Assembly (NCBI GenBank): GCA_964423345.1
Contig: CAYREV010000007.1
Location: forward strand, 1 to 64,000
DNA length: 64,000 bases
Reading direction: 5' to 3'
Origin: CAYREV01 sp964423345
Lineage (GTDB): Bacteria; Bacteroidota; Rhodothermia; Balneolales; Balneolaceae
Shown here: in pieces, positions 8,115 to 16,832 of the stretch
How positions within the stretch are numbered: position 1 is the stretch's first letter
How the letters are laid out: each line of letters begins with the position of its first letter
Position numbers and translations under genes: made by a program
The notes under the pieces: generated by a model
The model's input: the letters and a program-made list of their open reading frames with translations, nothing else
Told to the model about the DNA's origin: nothing
The model's database searches: none

Positions 8115-9356
8115 ATGTGGGCGAATCTAAAAAAGGTCCTGTTCCTTTGTGCACTGACAGTTGTACAAACTGCAGCAGCACAAACGATAACGGTATCCCC
8201 CGACGGGGCAGTCAACTCTGTCAAAGCGGCTCTTGCAATGGCCGACTCCAACAGTGTCATACGATTACTGGAGGGGCGCTACACCGAACGCAATATCATG
8301 GTTGACAAACCCCTTACCATTGTGGGTGAGGGCCGGGCGGTACTTGACGCCGAAGGCGAAGGCCATGTACTCATTATACGATCCGACAATGTTACCGTCC
8401 GCAACCTGGAAGTCAGCAGGGCAGGCATCAGCTTTATGGACGACAATGCCGGGATACTGGTCGAAAACGCTCGGAATGTTATCATCGAAAACGTGCGGCT
8501 GACCGATAATTTCTTTGGCATCTACCTTGCCAAAAGCAGCGAAGTGACACTCCGTAACAACATCCTGACCGCATCGAGCGAACGGGAAACCCAGTCGGGA
8601 AACGGGATTCACCTTTGGTACAGCAAAAATATCACCATCGAAGACAACATTATTCGGGGACACAGGGACGGTATTTACTTCGAATTTGTAGAGGATGTCA
8701 GTATTACGGGCAACCTTAGCGAAGGAAACATCCGTTACGGACAGCACTTTATGTTCTCCGACCGTTGTGTGTTTACGGAAAATACCTTCCGGAATAACGG
8801 GGCCGGCGTGGCGGTCATGTATACCGACCGGGTAATCATGTCTCGAAACACCTTTGAAGACAACTGGGGCTCGGCGGCCTACGGACTGCTGATGAAAGAG
8901 ATTCGCGAAAGCAAGGTCATCGATAACACCTTTAAAAATAATTCGGTCGGCCTTTATATGGAGGCGTCGAGCCGCAATAGAATCAAGCAAAATGATTTCA
9001 TCAATAACGGCTGGGCGGTCAAGGTCATGGCCAACTCCATGGACAATCTATTCATGAAAAACAACTTCATAGAAAACAGTTTCGAGGTGGCCACCAACAG
9101 CCGGCATAATTTCAACATTTTTAACAAGAACTACTGGAGTCACTATTCAGGATACGATCTGGACAGGGATGGCGTAGGCGACGTCCCCTACCGGCCGGTT
9201 CGACTGTTCTCCATTATCATTGAAAAACAGCCTGAAGTGCTGGTGCTGATGCGCAGCCTCTTAATAGGTATCCTGGATACCGCCGAACGCATCATGCCGG
9301 TGCTGACTCCCGAAGAACTGGTAGACAAAAAACCACAAATGGCGAAAATACAATGA
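8115..9356 (+). CDS. nosD: NosD, periplasmic beta-helix protein of N2O reductase maturation
   Basis: Right-handed parallel beta-helix protein required with the NosFY transporter for CuZ assembly. The preferred start at 8115 gives 413 aa with a clean Sec signal (LFLCALTVVQTAAAQ); the frame extends to 8031 inside nosL but would spoil the signal peptide. Repeated N-x-(I/V) coils such as NVTVRNLEVS, NVIIENVRL and NNILTA run through residues 40-350 (CASH/NosD family). Its stop overlaps the nosF start (ATGA). Confidence 0.93.
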   Translation: MWANLKKVLFLCALTVVQTAAAQTITVSPDGAVNSVKAALAMADSNSVIRLLEGRYTERNIMVDKPLTIVGEGRAVLDAEGEGHVLIIRSDNVTVRNLEVSRAGISFMDDNAGILVENARNVIIENVRLTDNFFGIYLAKSSEVTLRNNILTASSERETQSGNGIHLWYSKNITIEDNIIRGHRDGIYFEFVEDVSITGNLSEGNIRYGQHFMFSDRCVFTENTFRNNGAGVAVMYTDRVIMSRNTFEDNWGSAAYGLLMKEIRESKVIDNTFKNNSVGLYMEASSRNRIKQNDFINNGWAVKVMANSMDNLFMKNNFIENSFEVATNSRHNFNIFNKNYWSHYSGYDLDRDGVGDVPYRPVRLFSIIIEKQPEVLVLMRSLLIGILDTAERIMPVLTPEELVDKKPQMAKIQ

Positions 9357-10063
9357 TCAAAATTCAAGGACTCAAGAAAAGTTTCGGGGACCTCAGGGTT
9401 CTCAACGGCCTCTCCCTGCAGATTCCCTCGGGACAGGCTACCGGCATTGTCGGGCCGAACGGCTCGGGCAAGACCACCCTGATAAAACACCTGCTGGGGC
9501 TGGTCAAGCCGGACGAAGGCTCTATAAATATTAACGGGACAACCCTCAACGGAACCCATGAATATCGGCGGGATATCGGCTACATGCCCCAAATGGCTCA
9601 GTATCCGGAAAATATGAAAGCCGGCGAACTGGTGGATTTTATCATCAATATTCGGGGGGAAGAACCTGTTTTCAGACAGGAACTTACCCAACTGCTTGAG
9701 ATAGGCAATGAGATGGAAAAGCCGCTTCGAACCCTTTCAGGCGGTACCAAACAGAAAGTGGGGGCGTTGATTGCCCTGATGTTTGATCCCGCCCTGCTGA
9801 TACTCGATGAACCCACGGCCGGACTGGATCCCAAGTCAAGCTATAGGTTCAAACAATGGATCAAGCGGGAAAAGGATCGTGGGAAGACCCTTCTTCTCAC
9901 CACCCATATCATGAGTGAAATAGAGGAGCTGGCCGACAACCTGATTCTGCTGGTGGAGGGAGAGGTGCGATACCACGGCAAACAGCATCAATTCATTAAA
10001 AATAACGAAGAACAGCGTCTGGAAGGAGCTGTAGCTAAAATTCTTGAGGAGGCAGCCGTATGA
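9353..10063 (+). CDS. nosF: NosF, ABC transporter ATPase for N2O reductase maturation
   Basis: Cytoplasmic ATPase that partners NosY and energises CuZ biogenesis. The 236 aa contain Walker A GPNGSGKTT (about residue 36), signature LSGGTKQKV, Walker B LLILDEPTAGLDP and switch His in LLTTHI. Four-base overlaps with nosD upstream and nosY downstream show translational coupling. Confidence 0.94.
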   Translation: MIKIQGLKKSFGDLRVLNGLSLQIPSGQATGIVGPNGSGKTTLIKHLLGLVKPDEGSININGTTLNGTHEYRRDIGYMPQMAQYPENMKAGELVDFIINIRGEEPVFRQELTQLLEIGNEMEKPLRTLSGGTKQKVGALIALMFDPALLILDEPTAGLDPKSSYRFKQWIKREKDRGKTLLLTTHIMSEIEELADNLILLVEGEVRYHGKQHQFIKNNEEQRLEGAVAKILEEAAV

Positions 10064-10851
10064 AAGCACTGACCATCGTATCTTACCAGTGGAAAGACCT
10101 GTTTCGCGACAAATGGCTTATCGGCTACGCCCTTATCTACCTGATATTGACCGACGCCCTGATACGTTTTGGCGGCGGGGGACCCAAAGCGCTGATGAGC
10201 CTCTCCAACATCATGTTGCTTTTTGTACCTCTCGTAAGCCTGATCTACGGCGTCATCTATCTCTACCAATCCAGGGAATTTGTTGAACTGCTGCTGGCTC
10301 AGCCCCTGGACCGGAAAAGCCTGTTTACGGGTTTGTACGGGGGACTCGCCCTTCCCCTTTGCCTGGCATTTGTAGTCGGTGCCGGTTTGCCCCTGATATA
10401 TACGGGGGTATGGTTTCAAACGGGCCTCGAAACAATATCCATCGTCTTCGGACTGGGCATCGCCCTTTCCCTGGTCTTCCTGGCCATAGGCTACCTTTTA
10501 GGGCTTAAATATTTTCACCAGCGGGTAAAAGGGTTCGGTTTTGCCCTGCTGGCCTGGCTCTTCCTGGCAGTGCTCTACGACGGACTGATCCTCTGGGTGG
10601 TAAGCACCTACGGAGACTATCCCCTTGAGAATGCTATCATCGCCCTTTCCGTCATCAACCCCATTGACCTGGCCCGGATAGGTATCCTGCTGGAATTCGA
10701 CATATCCGCACTTATGGGGTATACGGGTGCGGTATTCAGCCGCTTTTTTGGAAGCGGCCTCGGACTGATGATTTCTGCCGGCTGCCTTCTCCTCTGGATA
10801 GGCATACCGGCCTGGATCAGCTTGAATATTTTTAAGAAAAAAGATTTTTAA
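10060..10851 (+). CDS. nosY: NosY, ABC transporter permease
   Basis: Six-helix inner-membrane permease (263 aa) partnering NosF. It has repeated hydrophobic segments such as LMSLSNIMLLFVPLVSLIYG and the short ELLLAQPLDRKSLF loop typical of ABC-2 permeases. The start overlaps nosF by 4 bases, and the stop shares one base with the hemN start. No nosR-like gene is present in the nos operon. Confidence 0.92.
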   Translation: MKALTIVSYQWKDLFRDKWLIGYALIYLILTDALIRFGGGGPKALMSLSNIMLLFVPLVSLIYGVIYLYQSREFVELLLAQPLDRKSLFTGLYGGLALPLCLAFVVGAGLPLIYTGVWFQTGLETISIVFGLGIALSLVFLAIGYLLGLKYFHQRVKGFGFALLAWLFLAVLYDGLILWVVSTYGDYPLENAIIALSVINPIDLARIGILLEFDISALMGYTGAVFSRFFGSGLGLMISAGCLLLWIGIPAWISLNIFKKKDF

Positions 10852-12218
10852 TGGACATCGATCTCATAAAGAAATATAACGTCCAGGGGCCGCGCTATAC
10901 CTCCTACCCCACGGCCGTTCAATTTGAGACGGCCTCGCCGAATGAGCGGGAAGCCATGCGTCAATACCTGGCCGGGCGCAACCGCGGGCCGCATCCTGTA
11001 TCGCTCTATTTTCATATACCTTTCTGTTTCTCCCTTTGCTGGTATTGCGGATGCACCAAGGTTATTAGCAGGGAGCAGGACCGCGGGGATGGGTATATCG
11101 ACTATCTTGAAAAGGAAATGGACCGGGTATCGGAACGGCTGCACCCTGACTCGAACGTTACCCAGGTCCATTTTGGGGGCGGTACCCCGACCTTCCTTAA
11201 ACCCCGGCAGTTGAGACGCCTTGGAAAGGCCATCAAAAAACGGTTTAAACTGAGCGACAAGACCGAGTTTGGGGTGGAGATAGACCCGCGTCGCTGCACC
11301 ATGGAACACCTGGAGGCCCTGCGTGAGATCGGTTGCAACCGTGCCTCCCTGGGGATTCAGGACACCAACCCCGACGTACAGAAGGCCATTCACCGCATTC
11401 AGCCACACGAACAAAATCGAAAGGTTACGGAGGGCTTGCGCAGCCTGGGCATCGACTCCATTAACTTCGACCTTATTTACGGCCTTCCCCGTCAAACCCT
11501 CGATACCTTCGGCGAAACCATTGATGACATTTTGCAATTGAAGCCGGACCGACTGGCCGTATACAGCTACGCCCATATACCGACTATCATGCCGGCCCAG
11601 AAACTGTTGAAAACCGAAGAACTGCCCTCAACCGACGAGAAATTGGGCATGCTTCAATACAGCATTTCTCACCTTACGGAAAGCGGCTATCGTTTTATCG
11701 GCATGGACCACTTCTCCCGTGAGGGCGAGGAACTGACCCTTGCCATGGATAATGACACCCTGCAGCGCAATTTCCAGGGATACAGCACCCATTCGGGGGC
11801 CGACCTCTACGCTTTCGGCATGTCGGGAATATCAAATGTAGGTGAGTATTACTGGCAAAACAGTAAAGAGATCAATGACTACTACCACCTTCTTGATGAG
11901 GGCCAACCACCTGTTGCCAGGATGCTGCACCTGAACAGGGACGACCTGCTGAGGCGAGAGGTCATCATGCAGCTTATGTGCCGGCGGCGAGTCGAAAAGA
12001 GCGGTATTGAACAGAAATGGGATATTCAATTTGACCGGTATTTCAAAAAAGCCCTTAAACAGCTTAAAACCCTCGAAAAAGATCAGCTGGTTAAAGTGGA
12101 TAGCCGCTTTATAGAAATTACTTCGTTGGGTAGATTGTTTCTTAGAAACATAGCAATGTGTTTCGATTACCATATACAAACCAATAATTCGGTTCGCTCA
12201 TTTTCAAAAACGGTATGA
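10851..12218 (+). CDS. hemN: Oxygen-independent coproporphyrinogen III dehydrogenase
   Basis: Radical-SAM enzyme that converts coproporphyrinogen III to protoporphyrinogen IX for heme synthesis without O2. At 455 aa it has the SAM/[4Fe-4S] site C59-x3-C63-x2-C66 followed by Cys68 (PFCFSLCWYCGC), GGGTPT, and the C-terminal HemN domain; length fits HemN rather than HemW. It is coupled to nosY by a one-base overlap (TAATG), so heme supply appears to be co-expressed with N2O reduction. Confidence 0.93.
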   Translation: MDIDLIKKYNVQGPRYTSYPTAVQFETASPNEREAMRQYLAGRNRGPHPVSLYFHIPFCFSLCWYCGCTKVISREQDRGDGYIDYLEKEMDRVSERLHPDSNVTQVHFGGGTPTFLKPRQLRRLGKAIKKRFKLSDKTEFGVEIDPRRCTMEHLEALREIGCNRASLGIQDTNPDVQKAIHRIQPHEQNRKVTEGLRSLGIDSINFDLIYGLPRQTLDTFGETIDDILQLKPDRLAVYSYAHIPTIMPAQKLLKTEELPSTDEKLGMLQYSISHLTESGYRFIGMDHFSREGEELTLAMDNDTLQRNFQGYSTHSGADLYAFGMSGISNVGEYYWQNSKEINDYYHLLDEGQPPVARMLHLNRDDLLRREVIMQLMCRRRVEKSGIEQKWDIQFDRYFKKALKQLKTLEKDQLVKVDSRFIEITSLGRLFLRNIAMCFDYHIQTNNSVRSFSKTV

Positions 12219-12227
12219 GGTAAACCT

Positions 12228-14873
12228 ATGGACTCAACTAAATATATTTACACATTCGGCGGCGGTGAAGCAGAAGGTGATAAATCCATGAAAAATCTTT
12301 TGGGAGGCAAAGGGGCCAACCTGGCCGAGATGAGTTCCATCGGCCTGCCCATCCCCCCGGGTTTTTCCATCACTGCCGAGGTTTGCCGGTACTATAACGA
12401 ACATGACGGATCATGGCCGGAGGGACTGGAGGGGAAGGTCCAGCAAAGCATCCAATTCCTGGAAGGCCTGATGGGGGCAAAATTCGGAGATTCCTCCGAC
12501 CCCCTGCTGGTTTCCGTCCGGTCGGGTGCTGCCACCTCCATGCCCGGCATGATGGATACCGTCCTCAACCTCGGCCTTAACGATCATTCGGTGCAGGGAC
12601 TGGCCGAAAAGACGGATAACAAACGTTTTGCCTACGACTGTTATCGCCGTTTCATCGATATGTTTGGAGGTGTGGTCATGGGTATCGACCATGAAAAATT
12701 TGAAGAGGTCCTCCAAAAGCTCAAAGATGAACAGGAGGTAAAGCTCGATACGGAACTGGGTATTAAAGAGATGAAAGAACTTGTAGACCGCTACAAGGCC
12801 GTATACAAAAAGAACACGGGAAACGACTTTCCCCAGGATCCGAATGAACAGCTCCATCACGCCATAAACGCGGTGTTCGGTTCCTGGAACAGCAAGCGTG
12901 CCAAGACCTACCGAAAGATCAACCGTATCACCGGCCTGCTGGGTACAGCGGTCAACGTGCAGTGTATGGTATATGGAAATATGGGTGACGATTCGGCTAC
13001 CGGCGTATGCTTTACCCGCAATCCCGCAGACGGCACTAACAGCCTGTACGGGGAGTTCCTGGTCAATGCCCAGGGTGAAGATGTGGTAGCCGGCATCCGT
13101 ACCCCCAGAAATATCAGTGAGCTGGATAATGATATGCCCGAAAGCTACCGCGAACTCCGGGAGGTAACGGAAAAACTGGAGCAGCATTACCAGGATATGC
13201 AGGATATTGAGTTTACCATCCAGCAGGGAAAGTTGTTTATCCTGCAGACCCGCAACGGTAAGCGTACCGGGGTAGCCGCCGTTAAAATTGCCGTGGATAT
13301 GGTTGAAGAAGGGCTTATAACCAAAGAGGGTGCCGTCAAAAACCTGGTGGAACCGGGTCACCTGGACCAGCTGCTCCATCCCCAGTTAAAGCAATCGGAT
13401 ATTGACGGCAGCGACATCATCGGGAAGGGGCTGCCCGCCTCTCCCGGGGCTGCAGTAGGCAAAGTGGTATTCAGCTCCGAAACGGCCGAAGAGGAACACG
13501 GAAAAGGAGAAGAGGTAATCCTTGTACGCATTGAAACCAGCCCGGAGGATGTCGGGGGCATGTCGGCAGCCGAAGGCATCCTTACCTCCCGCGGCGGCAT
13601 GACCAGCCACGCAGCTGTGGTTGCCCGCGGATGGGGCAAGCCCTGCGTGGCCGGCTGCGACGACATCGTGATCAACTATGAGTCACAATCATTTACCAAT
13701 GGAGATATCACCGTCAAGGCCGGGGATTGGATCTCCATCGATGGAGCCCGGGGAATTGTAATATCCGGCAGGAAGCCGGTAGAGGAACCCTCCTTCGGAG
13801 AAAACTTCCATACGTTTATGGAATGGGTGGATGACATTCGGGATATGGATGTACGCACCAATGCAGACACTCCGGATGACGCCAAACGGGCCAGGGAATT
13901 TGGCGCCCAGGGTATAGGCCTTGCCCGTACCGAACATATGTTCTTCGGCGAACAAAGAATCAAGGCCATGCGGAAGATGATCATATCGGAAACGGAAACC
14001 GATCGCAGAGATGCCCTTGAGAGCCTGCTTCCCTTCCAGAAAGAGGATTTCATCGAAATATTTGAAGCCATGGAAGGCCTGCCGGTAACCGTACGGCTGC
14101 TCGACCCTCCCCTTCACGAATTCCTCCCGGATGAGGAAGAGGAGATTACCGTTTTGGCTGACGAACTGGGTATTACCGTCAAGGAACTGAAGCGTAAAAT
14201 AAGGCTGCTGAAGGAATTCAACCCCATGCTGGGCCACCGGGGCTGCAGGCTGGGTATCACCTATCCCGCCATAACAGAGATGCAAACGCAGGCCATACTC
14301 GAAGCAGCCGTACAACTGAAAAAAGAGGGGAAAAAGGTCCTGCCCGAAATAATGATTCCCCTCGTGGGTACCTCCGAGGAGTTTATCCACCAACACGAGG
14401 TGGTTGACCAGGCAGCCGAAGAAGTGTTCCGGCGGGAAGGGACCTCAGTGGAATATAAAGTGGGAACCATGATTGAAATTCCCCGGGCCGCGATTGTGGC
14501 GGATAAAATTGCCGAAGAGGCGGAATTTTTCTCCTTCGGCACCAACGACCTTACCCAGATGACCTACGGATACAGCCGGGATGACGCCGGCAAGTTCCTT
14601 GAAATATATATGAAAGAGGGTATCCTGAAAGACGACCCCTTTCAAATACTGGATGAGGAGGGCGTGGGAACCCTCGTGAAAATGGCCACCGAAAAGGGAC
14701 GAGCGGCCCAAAAGAATCTTAAAGTGGGCATTTGCGGCGAACACGGAGGAGATCCCTCGAGTGTACGTTTCTGCTACAACCTGGGATTGAACTACGTGTC
14801 CTGCTCGCCCTACCGGGTACCGGTGGCTCGCCTGGCCGCAGCGCAGGCAAGGCTGGGATCGATGGAACAGTAA
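12228..14873 (+). CDS. ppdK: Pyruvate, phosphate dikinase
   Basis: Interconverts pyruvate + ATP + Pi and PEP + AMP + PPi. The full-length 881-aa protein contains the N-terminal ATP-grasp domain (GGKGANLAEM), the swivelling phosphohistidine domain with SRGGMTSHAAVVARGWG, and the C-terminal PEP/pyruvate barrel (GTNDLTQM; CGEHGGDPSS). It starts 9 bp after hemN. With tyrosine phenol-lyase and tryptophanase nearby, both making pyruvate, a gluconeogenic role is plausible. Confidence 0.96.
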   Translation: MDSTKYIYTFGGGEAEGDKSMKNLLGGKGANLAEMSSIGLPIPPGFSITAEVCRYYNEHDGSWPEGLEGKVQQSIQFLEGLMGAKFGDSSDPLLVSVRSGAATSMPGMMDTVLNLGLNDHSVQGLAEKTDNKRFAYDCYRRFIDMFGGVVMGIDHEKFEEVLQKLKDEQEVKLDTELGIKEMKELVDRYKAVYKKNTGNDFPQDPNEQLHHAINAVFGSWNSKRAKTYRKINRITGLLGTAVNVQCMVYGNMGDDSATGVCFTRNPADGTNSLYGEFLVNAQGEDVVAGIRTPRNISELDNDMPESYRELREVTEKLEQHYQDMQDIEFTIQQGKLFILQTRNGKRTGVAAVKIAVDMVEEGLITKEGAVKNLVEPGHLDQLLHPQLKQSDIDGSDIIGKGLPASPGAAVGKVVFSSETAEEEHGKGEEVILVRIETSPEDVGGMSAAEGILTSRGGMTSHAAVVARGWGKPCVAGCDDIVINYESQSFTNGDITVKAGDWISIDGARGIVISGRKPVEEPSFGENFHTFMEWVDDIRDMDVRTNADTPDDAKRAREFGAQGIGLARTEHMFFGEQRIKAMRKMIISETETDRRDALESLLPFQKEDFIEIFEAMEGLPVTVRLLDPPLHEFLPDEEEEITVLADELGITVKELKRKIRLLKEFNPMLGHRGCRLGITYPAITEMQTQAILEAAVQLKKEGKKVLPEIMIPLVGTSEEFIHQHEVVDQAAEEVFRREGTSVEYKVGTMIEIPRAAIVADKIAEEAEFFSFGTNDLTQMTYGYSRDDAGKFLEIYMKEGILKDDPFQILDEEGVGTLVKMATEKGRAAQKNLKVGICGEHGGDPSSVRFCYNLGLNYVSCSPYRVPVARLAAAQARLGSMEQ

Positions 14874-14897
14874 TATGCGATAATAGCAATAAACCGA

Positions 14898-15968
14898 ATG
14901 AACTCTCAAAAACAGCGTGCTGTAGAAATCTGGCTATGGACAGGTGCCGCCCTGATATTCCTGATGCTGGTTATCGGCGGTATTACGCGCCTGACCGGTT
15001 CCGGCCTCTCCATGTCAGGCTGGAACCTTATCATGGGTGCGCTGCCGCCTATGAACGACGCTGAGTGGTTGGCTGCTTTTGAACAATACAAGCAGTTTCC
15101 GCAATACCGGCAGATCAACAGCGGAATGACGCTCGAGGAATTCAAAGGCATCTTCTTTTGGGAATACCTGCACCGCCTGACCGGGCGCGCGGTGGGAATC
15201 ATTTTTATGGTCCCCTTCCTGTTTTTCTGGCTGCGGGGTTACTTTACAGCCAAGCTATTCAGCCAACTACTGATCCTGCTTGGGCTCGGGGCCCTGCAGG
15301 GCGCCATGGGTTGGATCATGGTCAAAAGCGGATTGGTTGACCTCCCATATGTCAGCCATTACCGGTTGGCCGCTCACCTGCTCCTTGCTTTCATACTGGC
15401 AGGATACTGTGTGTGGATTGCCCTGGATTTGCGAAACAGTACAAAGCACAAAAATGCAATGATGCCGACCGGCATAAAACCATGGGCCCATCTCGTGCTG
15501 CTTCTCTTTCTTTTCCAATTGACCTGGGGGGCTTTCACGGCCGGGCTTAATGCAGGCTATATCTATAATACCTTCCCCCTTATGAACGGGGAATGGCAGC
15601 CACAAAACGCCTGGATCATGCAGCCTGTGGTTATGAATTTGCTGGAAAATCCCGGAACGGTGCAATGGATACACCGCCTGGCAGGCACCCTCCTTCTCCT
15701 TCTGGTAATGGGATTGTGGGTAAAGGCATACCGCCTTGAGGCCGGCCACCCGTTAAAAAAGAAAGCGCACCTGCTGCTGGGCCTTATAGGCATTCAGTAC
15801 TTGCTGGGAATTTGTACCGTGCTGTATAGCGTCCCCATAGGACTCGGAGTGGCGCACCAGGCAGCAGCCATGCTGTTTTGGGTGGCCCTGCTGGCTTTTT
15901 ATCATGAGTTGTATGCAGCATTCCCAAAAAATTTACCCTATTTTAAGACAAAAGAGTCTTTATTATGA
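14898..15968 (+). CDS. ctaA: Heme A synthase (CtaA/Cox15)
   Basis: Inner-membrane enzyme that oxidises heme O to heme A for aa3-type oxidases. The 356 aa contain eight predicted helices and the family motifs GGITRLTGSGLSM near the N-terminus, EYLHRLTGR, and a second-half WIHRLAGTLL and VAHQAAAML with heme-ligand histidines. No heme A-using oxidase is certain in this window; the CuA-linked enzyme at 27000-29272 could be a client, but that is inference. An Rrf2-type operator for ric lies inside its last codons. Confidence 0.93.
   Translation: MNSQKQRAVEIWLWTGAALIFLMLVIGGITRLTGSGLSMSGWNLIMGALPPMNDAEWLAAFEQYKQFPQYRQINSGMTLEEFKGIFFWEYLHRLTGRAVGIIFMVPFLFFWLRGYFTAKLFSQLLILLGLGALQGAMGWIMVKSGLVDLPYVSHYRLAAHLLLAFILAGYCVWIALDLRNSTKHKNAMMPTGIKPWAHLVLLLFLFQLTWGAFTAGLNAGYIYNTFPLMNGEWQPQNAWIMQPVVMNLLENPGTVQWIHRLAGTLLLLLVMGLWVKAYRLEAGHPLKKKAHLLLGLIGIQYLLGICTVLYSVPIGLGVAHQAAAMLFWVALLAFYHELYAAFPKNLPYFKTKESLL
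15943..15962. promoter_or_regulatory. 6-8-6 operator before ric
   Basis: TTAAGA-CAAAAGAG-TCTTTA, one mismatch from perfect symmetry, sits in the last codons of ctaA and 42 bp before the ric start. ric/ytfE is a classical NsrR target, so this copy is the best hint that the motif is NO-responsive. Confidence 0.6.
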
Positions 15969-16004
15969 TTATAATTAACCTAACAAAGAATAAAACCTAA
16001 TACT

Positions 16005-16727
16005 ATGGACCTTATAAAAGAACGAACCATCGGACAAATTGTAGCTGACGACTATCGCACGGCCCAGGTGTTCCGTTCATTCGGACTGGATTTCTGCTGC
16101 GGTGGCAATAAAACCGTCGAAGAAGCCTGCAATAAGAAAGGCGTTGATACCACCGAGGTGCAGAACGCCCTGGAAAGCCTCGGAAACGATGACAGCGGAC
16201 AGCATAACTTTAATGAATGGGCGCTCGATTTCCTGATCGATTATATCGTGAACAACCATCACTCCTATGTACGGTCGAAACTGCCCGAAATAGAATTTTA
16301 TGCCCGCAAGGTGGCTAAGGTACACGGTGAACGGCACCCCGAGCTCAAGACCATCTATGAACTTTTTACGAAACTCAAGGTCGAGATAACCAGCCATCTT
16401 GGCAAGGAGGAGGATATTCTTTTCCCCTATGTGAAAAAACTGGTGGAAGCGGATAAGACCACAACCTCCCTGTTGGAGTCCCCTTCCTTCGGTACGGCAG
16501 CCAAGCCGGTGGCCATGATGGAGGCCGAGCATGAAGAAGCAGGCGGCATCATGGAACAAATTCAGAAGCTGAGCAGCAACTTCACTCCTCCCGGGGATGC
16601 ATGCACCACCTACCGGGTACTGTTTCAGAATCTTGAAGCTTTCCAGAAAGACCTTCACAAACACGTACATCTTGAAAACAATATTCTTTTTCCGAAGGCC
16701 CTGGCCCTGGAAAAAAGACTTAATTGA
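16005..16727 (+). CDS. ric: Iron-sulfur cluster repair di-iron protein (RIC/YtfE/ScdA)
   Basis: Cytoplasmic di-iron protein that repairs Fe-S clusters damaged by NO. The 240 aa start with the ScdA_N domain (FRSFGLDFCCGGNKT with the CC pair) followed by a hemerythrin-like four-helix bundle with metal-ligand His/Glu motifs (NNHHSYVR, HLGKEED, EAEHEEAG, HVHLENNILFP). It is preceded by a 6-8-6 operator and followed by a strong hairpin, so it is probably a single-gene unit induced by NO. Confidence 0.94.
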   Translation: MDLIKERTIGQIVADDYRTAQVFRSFGLDFCCGGNKTVEEACNKKGVDTTEVQNALESLGNDDSGQHNFNEWALDFLIDYIVNNHHSYVRSKLPEIEFYARKVAKVHGERHPELKTIYELFTKLKVEITSHLGKEEDILFPYVKKLVEADKTTTSLLESPSFGTAAKPVAMMEAEHEEAGGIMEQIQKLSSNFTPPGDACTTYRVLFQNLEAFQKDLHKHVHLENNILFPKALALEKRLN

Positions 16728-16733
16728 ACCATG

Positions 16734-16761
16734 CAGGGCTGCCTTTCAAAAGGTGGCCCTG
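16734..16761 (+). terminator. Stem-loop after ric
   Basis: CAGGGCTGCCTT and AAGGTGGCCCTG pair over 12 bp with two G-U pairs around the loop TCAA; TATTCCTATTT follows. It fits an intrinsic terminator with a weak U-tract. Confidence 0.55.
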
Positions 16762-16832
16762 TATTCCTATTTAAACCCGGCCCAAACGGCTTCACCGGAT
16801 TATAATTTTCATACCAATTAAACCGAAAATTA

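Noticed and set aside
12411..13379. Long open frame opposite ppdK
   Set aside because: Antisense to conserved ppdK and without recognisable motifs.
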